A stretch of DNA of 11,402 bases. Source: Chloroflexota bacterium (GTDB taxonomy: Bacteria; Chloroflexota; Anaerolineae; UBA3071). Shown piece by piece: positions 4,991 to 11,402 of the stretch. The notes under the pieces were generated by a model. That model was not told where the DNA came from and searched no databases. It saw nothing but the letters and a program-made list of their open reading frames with translations. Position numbers and translations under genes: made by a program. The stretch covers positions 1 through 11,402 of the forward strand of contig JACNHM010000278.1 in assembly GCA_014383605.1 (NCBI GenBank), in the 5' to 3' direction. How positions within the stretch are numbered: the stretch's first letter is position 1; each line of letters begins with the position of its first letter.

Positions 4991-7900
4991 ATGACCAAGA
5001 TCTACATCTCCTCAACCTACAGCGACCTTGTGGAGCACCGCCAGCAGGTCTATGACATCTTGCGCAAGATGCGGTACGACGTCATCGCCATGGAGGACTA
5101 CGTCGCCACCGACAGACGCCCGCTCGATAAATGTCTGGCTGACGTGGCTTCTTGTGACCTATACGTCGGGATCTTCGCCTGGCGCTACGGACACATCCCT
5201 GACCAAGATAACCCAGAGCAACTGTCCATCACCGAACTGGAGTACCGTAAGGCAGGCGAGGAAGACATACCGCGTCTAATCTTCCTGTTGGACGAGGGGG
5301 TGCCCTGGCCCCGTAACCACATGGACGAGGTGACCGGAGAGGGGGAGAGAGGGCAAAAGATCAAGACACTGCGGCAAGAACTCATGGCCGCTCACACCCT
5401 GCAATTCTTCAAGAGCTCTGAGGAACTGGCAGGGCAGGTTGCCGCGTCCGTCTCCAGGTGGGCACAGGCACAATTGGACGACGAGATGGAATCCCTGCGG
5501 GCCAGGCGAGACCAGGTCGATAGGGAGCGCCGCGAGATGCGTGACCGCCAGCGCGTGGTCAACCTCCGCCCGTTGGATGTAACCCACACCTTCAAAGACC
5601 GCCTCCGTGAGATTCGAGCCCTTTGCGAGCACCTGGCTGACGCCAGCGTGCGCCTGATCAGCGTGGTCGGGCGAGGCGGGATGGGCAAGACGGCCCTCGC
5701 TAGCCGCGTTCTGGCCGATCTGGAGCGGGGCAAATTGCCAGTCCCTGAGGAGGAAAGAGAGATGCCCATAGATGGTATCCTCTACCTCAGTGCTCGGAGC
5801 ACCGGCCTGGGGCTGGAGCGCATCTATGCCGACGTGGGGCGGATGCTGGGCGAGCCGGCCGCCGGCGAGTTGGCGGCCTGTTGGGCCGACAGCGACGCGC
5901 CCCTGGCTGCCAAAGTCGAATACCTGCTGGAGACCATGCGGGATGAGCTGTACCTCATCCTGCTGGACAACCTGGAGGACGCGCTGGCCGAAGATGGCGC
6001 TATCGCTGAGGAGGGCTTACGTCTCTTTGTCGAAGGTTGCCTGACCCAGCCCGGCGGGGCGCGACTGATCGTTACCTCGCGGGAGGAAGTTCGGCTCGCC
6101 GCCTCCGCGCTGCCCGGCGCGCGCAGTATCTCCCTGCGCGAGGGCCTGCCCGAAGACGACGCCGTGGCCCTGCTGTGTGATCTGGACCCGCAAGGGAGGC
6201 TTGGCCTGCGCGACGCACCCGAAGACGACCTGCGCCGCGCCGCCCGGCTCACGCAGGGCATCCCGCGCGCTCTGGAGATTCTGGCCGGTATCCTTCACGA
6301 AGACTCTACGGCCAGCCTACCCAAACTGTTGGCCAATGAAACCGTGTTTGAGGTGGAGGTGGTGGAACAGTTGGTGGCTGAAGGCCACCGCCGCCTGGGA
6401 GAGGACCAACGGCGGATAATGGAGGCCCTGGCCGCCTTTGACCGACCGATGGATGAGACGGCCATTGCCTACCTGCTGCACCCCTGGTTCCCGGGCCTGG
6501 ACGTGCAGGCCGGCCTGCGCCGCCTGGTCAGCGGCTACTTCGTGAGTGCCAACCGCGTCACTGGCGAGTATAGCCTTCATCCCCTTGACCGCGACTACGC
6601 TTATCGCAAACTACCCAACAACGAGGCGGCAGACGCTTACAACCGGCGCAATCTGGAACTACGCGCCGCCGATTTCTACATGGGCATTCGCAAGCCGGAA
6701 AGCGAGTGGAAGACGATAGACGACTTGGCTCCGCAACTGGCCGAGTTAGAGCACCGTGTCCGTGCTGGGGATTACGATAGCGCCTGCCGGGTGCTGGAGC
6801 TGATTGACCATGACTACCTGTTCCCGTGGGGCCACTATGCCCAGCTGGTCGAGATGCGGGAGAAGCTCCTGGGGCGACTGACGGCCCCCAGCTCACGGGC
6901 GGGCAACCTGCGCCGCCTGGGTTGCGCTTACCACTCCCTAGGACAGGTCGCGCGAGCCATCGAGCTCTACCAAGAAGCCTTGGCTATCGCCCGCGAGATT
7001 AGCGACCGCTGGAGAGAGGGCATCAATCTCGGGAGGCTAGGCAGCGCCTACCGCGACCTGGGGGAGATTGAGCGAGCCATTAAGCTCCTCGAAGAGTCCC
7101 TGACCATCACCCGCGAAATCGGCGACCGCCGGGAGGAAGGCATCCAGCTCGGCCGCCTGGGCCGAGCCTACCGCGCCCTGGGGCAGATCGAACGGGCCAT
7201 TGAGTTCTATGAAGAGGCGCTCGCCATCACCCGCGAGATCGGCGGCGAAACCGGCGACCGCCGGGAGGAAGGCGGCCAGCTCGGCCGTCTGGGCGTTGCC
7301 TACCGTGACCTGGGGCAGGTCAAGCGGGCCATCGAAGTCCACGAACAGGCACTGGCCATCACCCGTGAGATCGGCGACCGCCGGGAGGAAGGTGTCCAGC
7401 TCGGCAATCTGGGTCGTGACTACAAAGACCTGGGGAAGGTCGAGCGAGCCATTGAGCTCCTCGAAGACTCCCTGACCATCGCCCGCGAGATCAGTGACCG
7501 CCGGAGAGAAGGCATCTGGCTCGGCCACCTGGGCGATGCCTACTGCGCCCTGGGGCAGGTCGAGCGGGCTATTGAAGTCTATGAGCAAGCCCTGACCATT
7601 GCCCGTGGGATGGGCGACCGCCGACGGGAAGGCGCCCAGTTCGGCCGTCTGGGTGATGCCTACCGCGCCCTGGGGCAGGTCGAGCAGGCCATCGGTCTTT
7701 GCGAAGAGGCTCTGGCTATCTCCCACGAGATAGGCGACCGTTGGGGAGAGAGCTATCAGTCGCTGAGGCTGGGCAGCGCTCTGCTGGCTGAGAGAGAACT
7801 CTACGAAGCTAGCCAGCGTTGCCAGCAAGCCCGTGACCTGGACATGCCGCGGACCAGTTACCAGGCGGCGCTAGTGCTGGGGATTGTGCTCCTGCATCAG

Positions 7901-8251
7901 CATGATGAGGCCGCTGGAGAGGCCTTCGCGGACGCGGCTGCCCGCTGCCAGGCCTTGCTGCACAAGACGGCGGATTTGTACGAACCACGTTACATACTCG
8001 CTGCAGCACTGGTAGGGCAGGCAGTCTGCGACCCGCGCTGGGCAGAGGAAGACGAGCGGGAAGCGTTACTCGCCCCGGCGCTGGAGGAATATCAACGAGC
8101 ACTGGAGATCTGCGCCGCGCCGGGCGTCGTCCGCGACGCGCTCCATGACCTGGAGATGATCCGCGCAGCCGGCATAGCCGGCCTGGAGCCCGTCTTCAAG
8201 TTGCTGGAAGATTGCATTGGCGAAAGAGCAGACACGGCAGATACACGTTAG
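4991..8251 (+). CDS. DUF4062 - NB-ARC - TPR STAND NTPase (NLR-like defence protein)
   Basis: The 1086-residue protein has three parts. Residues 3-90 are a DUF4062 domain (KIYISSTYSDLVEHR, GIFAWRYG, and SITELEY at 79-85), a presumed effector or signalling head with a TIR-like alpha/beta look. A coiled linker follows (about 155-195). The NB-ARC ATPase has a Walker A (GRGGMGKT, 227-234), a Walker B strand with D326 (LYLILLDNLED), a sensor strand LIVTSRE (359-365), a GIPRAL motif near 423-428 (the GLPLAL equivalent) and a winged helix with a SLHPLDRDY motif (H530, in the MHD position). From 639 to 922 run seven TPRs of 40 residues, then a degenerate eighth and more helices. STAND proteins of this layout typically sense a ligand through the repeats, oligomerise with ATP and activate the N-terminal head; several classes act against phages. 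The gene starts 6 nt after its upstream neighbour, inside the operon. Ligand and effector chemistry are unknown. Confidence 0.9.
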   Translation: MTKIYISSTYSDLVEHRQQVYDILRKMRYDVIAMEDYVATDRRPLDKCLADVASCDLYVGIFAWRYGHIPDQDNPEQLSITELEYRKAGEEDIPRLIFLLDEGVPWPRNHMDEVTGEGERGQKIKTLRQELMAAHTLQFFKSSEELAGQVAASVSRWAQAQLDDEMESLRARRDQVDRERREMRDRQRVVNLRPLDVTHTFKDRLREIRALCEHLADASVRLISVVGRGGMGKTALASRVLADLERGKLPVPEEEREMPIDGILYLSARSTGLGLERIYADVGRMLGEPAAGELAACWADSDAPLAAKVEYLLETMRDELYLILLDNLEDALAEDGAIAEEGLRLFVEGCLTQPGGARLIVTSREEVRLAASALPGARSISLREGLPEDDAVALLCDLDPQGRLGLRDAPEDDLRRAARLTQGIPRALEILAGILHEDSTASLPKLLANETVFEVEVVEQLVAEGHRRLGEDQRRIMEALAAFDRPMDETAIAYLLHPWFPGLDVQAGLRRLVSGYFVSANRVTGEYSLHPLDRDYAYRKLPNNEAADAYNRRNLELRAADFYMGIRKPESEWKTIDDLAPQLAELEHRVRAGDYDSACRVLELIDHDYLFPWGHYAQLVEMREKLLGRLTAPSSRAGNLRRLGCAYHSLGQVARAIELYQEALAIAREISDRWREGINLGRLGSAYRDLGEIERAIKLLEESLTITREIGDRREEGIQLGRLGRAYRALGQIERAIEFYEEALAITREIGGETGDRREEGGQLGRLGVAYRDLGQVKRAIEVHEQALAITREIGDRREEGVQLGNLGRDYKDLGKVERAIELLEDSLTIAREISDRRREGIWLGHLGDAYCALGQVERAIEVYEQALTIARGMGDRRREGAQFGRLGDAYRALGQVEQAIGLCEEALAISHEIGDRWGESYQSLRLGSALLAERELYEASQRCQQARDLDMPRTSYQAALVLGIVLLHQHDEAAGEAFADAAARCQALLHKTADLYEPRYILAAALVGQAVCDPRWAEEDEREALLAPALEEYQRALEICAAPGVVRDALHDLEMIRAAGIAGLEPVFKLLEDCIGERADTADTR
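6905..7756 (+). repeat. Tandem 120-bp repeats encoding seven TPR units
   Basis: Seven in-frame units of 120 bp (the third is 132 bp) encode the pattern LGRLG-AYR-LGQ-ERAIE-YEEAL-ITREIGDRREEG. Several stretches are nearly identical at the DNA level, such as GACCGCCGGGAGGAAGG starting near 7124, 7256 and 7376. The third unit carries a 12-bp insertion that duplicates part of the GD turn (GGETGDRREEG). Such conserved DNA repeats can expand, shrink or convert by recombination and so may change the sensor surface. Confidence 0.9.
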
Positions 8252-8257
8252 AGAGGC

Positions 8258-8264
8258 AAGGAGG
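8258..8264 (+). promoter_or_regulatory. Strong ribosome-binding site of the pglY-like gene
   Basis: A full AAGGAGG lies 7 nt before the ATG at 8272. It fixes the start of the large ATPase. It is the strongest such site in the operon, which suggests the ATPase is made in higher amounts than its upstream neighbours. Confidence 0.8.
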
Positions 8265-8271
8265 AGACGCT

Positions 8272-11200
8272 ATGCCCGAAGAGCTACTGGTCCGCCAGGT
8301 ACTGGATCTGCCCGACGAAGTCCCCGAATGTGTGGTCAATATCCGCCAATTCGACGACCCCGATGTGCTGGCGGAGAACGTGCGGGATTACGTGATCACA
8401 CCCCGGGTCGCCCAGGAGTTGGAAGGCTTCGCGCGGCGACTCCACCGCTCCGTAGAATGGCATGAGGGCGGCCGAGGTCACTTCGTCCACGGTTCCTTCG
8501 GCAGCGGCAAGTCCCACTTCATGGCCACCTTGGGCCTTGTCCTGCAAAGCCATCCAGCCATCTGGCAGAAAGATCATCCCGTTATCCAGGAGATTCGCAC
8601 TGAGTTCGGCGACTGGCTGGGCAGCCACCCGGTCATGGTGATCCCCGTCTACATGCTAGGCCAGGAGACCTTCCAGCAGGCCATGTACAAGGCGGCCAAT
8701 GAGCGATTGCAGCGCCTGGGCAAGCCCCCCTGCGAGTTCAGCGATGCCCATAAGGTGATCGAACGCCTCCGGTCCGAAGCGGAGAAGTTCGGCGACGTCG
8801 TGTATCAGCGCTTCTTCGAGGAGAGCCGGATCAAGTCCCGAAGGACCTTCGACCGCAAGCTTCAGGGTGACCAGGAGCAACTCGACGACTTGGCGGCGGA
8901 GATCCTGGCCTGGCGAGGGGAGCTGGCCGAGGCAGAAAGGCGCCATCTCTACCCAGACAGTTTCATGGACGGTATGCTCAAGCTCACCCGACATGCCCAA
9001 TCTCTTGATTATGCCGCCGTGGTCTTCTTCGTGGATGAGTTGATCCTCTACCTCTCGGGCAAGAGCGGCCGAGAGTGGATCCAAGACCTGAACGACCTGG
9101 GGAGCATCATTGATCCCGCGCACCGCGCCGACCAGGCAGTACCTCTGTGGATCGTGGTGGCCAAGCAGCGCGATATTCAGGATACGGTGCCGGAGAACAC
9201 CAGCCAGAAGCACATCTTCGATCATCTGGATTGGCAAAAGGATCGTTTCCCCCGCACCACGGAGTTGGCCGATGTAGAGCTGATTCCCATCACCCAGGAG
9301 CGGGTGCTCAAGCGCAGGCCTGGAAAGGAAAGGGTCCTGGAACGAGCGGTGGATCAGGCCATCGGGATGCTGAGCCCCCACGTGCAGCAGACGTTGATGC
9401 AGGACTTCACCTCGGAAGACTTCCACCGCGTCTACCCTTTCCATCCTGCCCTCATCCGCACCCTGATAGACGTCAGCAACCGTTTGAGCAAGGAGCGGGC
9501 CGGCATCCGCCTGCTTTACGAGCTTCTCATCGAGCGGTATCCTGATCTACCCATTGGGCGCTTTGTGCCTTACGCGGCGCTGTTCGATGTGATTTTCTTG
9601 GAAGAAGGGCTGGTGGGTGGAGCGGTGAACCCCGAACTGGAGGCGGTGCGCCGGACCTATTACGAGCGCATCCAGCCCGTGATCCAGGAGATCTATCCCG
9701 CCGACGCGCCGCCGGCCCGGAACGGAAACAGCGCTGCGCGCCCCCTGATGCCTGCCGATAAACTGAAGGCAGTAGTCAAGACGGTGCTCCTGTGCCAGCT
9801 CTCCAGGACCATGCGCGACCAAATCACGGCCGAGCGCGTCCTGCATCTGAACTACACCGATCTGCGGGGCATGACTGATCTGGGCACGTACAAGCAGATC
9901 GGCGACATGTTGAAACGACTGGCTAACCGCTGCGACGTAGTGGTCTTTGGCGAGAACGAGGCGGATCCGGCCAAGAGCACTGTCACCATCTCTGTTGAGG
10001 CGGCGCCGGATATCCGCTCCATTCTCAAGAAGGTTCCGGTTACGGACAGGTCTCGGCTCGATTCTTTTGCGAAGCTGATGCAAAGGCCGGGGCTATTGAG
10101 TCGCGCCATCAAGGATGGCGAGCTACAGGGCTACGACCGTCTCTGGCGGGGTACCCGGCATGTTGGCCGTGTGACTTTCGCCAACGCGCGAGACATGAGC
10201 ACAGCACAAATGACCCTCAACGGTGAGTATACTGTTTTCGTAGACTATCCCTGGGACGAACCTGGTCATGGACCAACAGAGGACCGCGCCGCTATTGAGC
10301 GAGGGCGCAAGGCCAGGGGACCGCTCCCCGTCGGCTTCTGGTTGCCAGGTCATCTCAGCGATGAGGACCTGAAGGACCTGGAGGAGTATGCCAAGATCCG
10401 TGAGCTAGAGGACAACCCTGACTACTATCTGGGCAAAGACCTGAGCCGCTCAGCTAGAGAAGCCGTAGAGAGCAAGATCCCCGGCTTCAAACAGGCGAAG
10501 GAGAAGACTCTGCTGGGCCGGCTTGAGGCCTGTTACCTGCGAGAGGGCGAGGTCCTCTTCTTGGACCCATCCATCACCGTCAACCTGGACGTGAAGACGG
10601 CCCGCGAGGGGTTAGACCACATCGCAGATGCAGCCCTGGATCGGCTACATCCCCATCATCCCCGCTTCAAGGGCGAGGTGGATCAGCGCTCCTTGCGGCG
10701 ACTGCTGTTGGAATTCCTCGTCCCTGCCTCTCAACCGGGTGCCACGGTGAAGCGGGGCGTGGATCTGGACGACCTCTTGGAGCGGCTGGGCGAGCCGTTG
10801 GAGATGGCCGGCAAGGGAGCCACCGCCTGGGCACTGGCCAAGACGTCCAAGTACCTGCGCAAGCTGGAGGAACTGACACCAGGGCGCCAGGTCAAGGCCG
10901 ACGACGTACGCGAGGGCCTGGAGCGGGCCTTTGGCCTCAACCGCGACCTGTGTGACCTCTTCATCCTGTACTTGGTGAAGGGTCTCGGCTACCGAGTACT
11001 GCGCAACGGCAAATCGGTGGATCCGGCCCAGGTGGATTTTGGGAGGCTGGCTGGAGTCACCCTGGAGCGGGGTCAGATTATGCAACTCCCCGAGTGGACC
11101 CAGACCAAGCAGATGGCGCGCACATGGGGCGTACAGGCACCAGTGGCCGACCTGTCGGTGGGCGCTCAGGACCAACTCTGGGCGGTGCTAGGCGAGCAGG

Positions 11201-11402
11201 CCAGAGCAGCGGCGCAGTTGCTTTTGGATATCGAGAAGCGACTCCAGACTCTGCTCAACAAGGTCGGCGCGAAGCCCGAGGACTCCCACCGCTGGCGTGT
11301 CCTGCAGGCGGCCGAGACGCTTAACAGCCTGGCAGCTCAGAAGGACATGGATTCGTACGACGGTCTCAAGGCAGTGCTGGCTTGGGCGCCCGATGAAGGC
11401 AT
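8272..11402 (+). CDS. pglY: PglY-type (DUF6079-like) BREX phage-resistance ATPase, 3' truncated
   Basis: The frame is open from the ATG, 20 nt after the STAND gene and behind a strong ribosome-binding site, to the window end (about 1043 residues). PglY proteins run to about 1300, so the C-terminus lies outside. The N-terminus matches PglY: a DYVITPRVAQ segment (about 43-52), the Walker A GSFGSGKSHF (74-83), VMVIPVYMLG (about 123-132), and a Walker B AAVVFFVDELILYL with D255-E256. A sensor-like WIVVAKQRDI and a YPFHPALIRTLIDVSNRLSKE segment follow. The rest is a long mostly helical region. In type 2 BREX (Pgl) systems PglY is the large cytoplasmic ATPase that works with PglZ, PglX and PglW to methylate host DNA and block phage replication. 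It was found intact by direct codon reading with no frameshift. Family call firm; the exact BREX type is uncertain. Confidence 0.85.
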   Translation, partial: MPEELLVRQVLDLPDEVPECVVNIRQFDDPDVLAENVRDYVITPRVAQELEGFARRLHRSVEWHEGGRGHFVHGSFGSGKSHFMATLGLVLQSHPAIWQKDHPVIQEIRTEFGDWLGSHPVMVIPVYMLGQETFQQAMYKAANERLQRLGKPPCEFSDAHKVIERLRSEAEKFGDVVYQRFFEESRIKSRRTFDRKLQGDQEQLDDLAAEILAWRGELAEAERRHLYPDSFMDGMLKLTRHAQSLDYAAVVFFVDELILYLSGKSGREWIQDLNDLGSIIDPAHRADQAVPLWIVVAKQRDIQDTVPENTSQKHIFDHLDWQKDRFPRTTELADVELIPITQERVLKRRPGKERVLERAVDQAIGMLSPHVQQTLMQDFTSEDFHRVYPFHPALIRTLIDVSNRLSKERAGIRLLYELLIERYPDLPIGRFVPYAALFDVIFLEEGLVGGAVNPELEAVRRTYYERIQPVIQEIYPADAPPARNGNSAARPLMPADKLKAVVKTVLLCQLSRTMRDQITAERVLHLNYTDLRGMTDLGTYKQIGDMLKRLANRCDVVVFGENEADPAKSTVTISVEAAPDIRSILKKVPVTDRSRLDSFAKLMQRPGLLSRAIKDGELQGYDRLWRGTRHVGRVTFANARDMSTAQMTLNGEYTVFVDYPWDEPGHGPTEDRAAIERGRKARGPLPVGFWLPGHLSDEDLKDLEEYAKIRELEDNPDYYLGKDLSRSAREAVESKIPGFKQAKEKTLLGRLEACYLREGEVLFLDPSITVNLDVKTAREGLDHIADAALDRLHPHHPRFKGEVDQRSLRRLLLEFLVPASQPGATVKRGVDLDDLLERLGEPLEMAGKGATAWALAKTSKYLRKLEELTPGRQVKADDVREGLERAFGLNRDLCDLFILYLVKGLGYRVLRNGKSVDPAQVDFGRLAGVTLERGQIMQLPEWTQTKQMARTWGVQAPVADLSVGAQDQLWAVLGEQARAAAQLLLDIEKRLQTLLNKVGAKPEDSHRWRVLQAAETLNSLAAQKDMDSYDGLKAVLAWAPDEG

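Noticed and set aside
6905..7756. CRISPR-like array
   Set aside because: The units are 120 bp, in frame and contiguous, without unique spacers; they encode TPRs.
7037..7828. Minus-strand ORF with a repeated protein pattern
   Set aside because: The repeats are the antisense reading of the TPR array, so the ORF is a shadow of the STAND gene.
8656..9444. Minus-strand ORF of 262 codons inside the pglY-like gene
   Set aside because: The plus strand there encodes the PglY Walker B region without a break, so the opposite frame is not a gene.

Overview
The window reads as a bacterial defence island. It has moderately high GC, is densely coded on the + strand only, and I see no rRNA, tRNA or housekeeping gene. 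Long tetratricopeptide STAND proteins with a DUF4062 head are common in Chloroflexota and other environmental multicellular-type bacteria, so such a host fits, but nothing here fixes the taxon.

Left part (1-2160). A 5'-truncated AlbA_2/Schlafen-type ATP-binding regulator (3-1541) ends in a DNA-binding winged helix. It is followed by a short spacer with inverted repeats and a cluster of GCATTT half-sites, then by an unrecognised charged 150-residue protein (1695-2156).

Middle part (2157-2854). This stretch holds no intact gene, only debris. There is a P-loop fragment of a BrxC-type BREX ATPase (2186-2443) and the catalytic C-terminus of a tyrosine recombinase (2667-2858). Between them lie a pyrimidine-rich tract with a short direct repeat, a strong sigma70-like promoter (2521-2549), a 9-bp perfect hairpin and a terminator-like hairpin (2649-2690). 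Promoter, hairpin and terminator together could encode a small RNA of about 135 nt, or form the leader of the operon that follows.

Right part (2855-11402, running off the end). Five tightly packed genes form one operon: a degenerate methyltransferase-fold protein; a helical winged-helix protein resembling BrxA; a small protein resembling BrxF but lacking a Walker A motif; a 1086-residue DUF4062 / NB-ARC / TPR STAND NTPase; and a large PglY-type (DUF6079-like) ATPase cut by the window edge.

Reading: the operon looks like a BREX-family phage-defence locus of unusual composition. It has a type-2-style PglY ATPase and BrxA-like and BrxF-like partners of the kind seen in other BREX types, with an NLR-like STAND sensor/effector gene inserted directly before pglY. 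The BrxC and integrase remnants at its left edge suggest repeated turnover of defence modules at this site. PglX-type methyltransferase, PglZ and helicase genes would be expected just downstream, outside the window. The family calls for the three small operon genes are inferences from pattern similarity, not searches.
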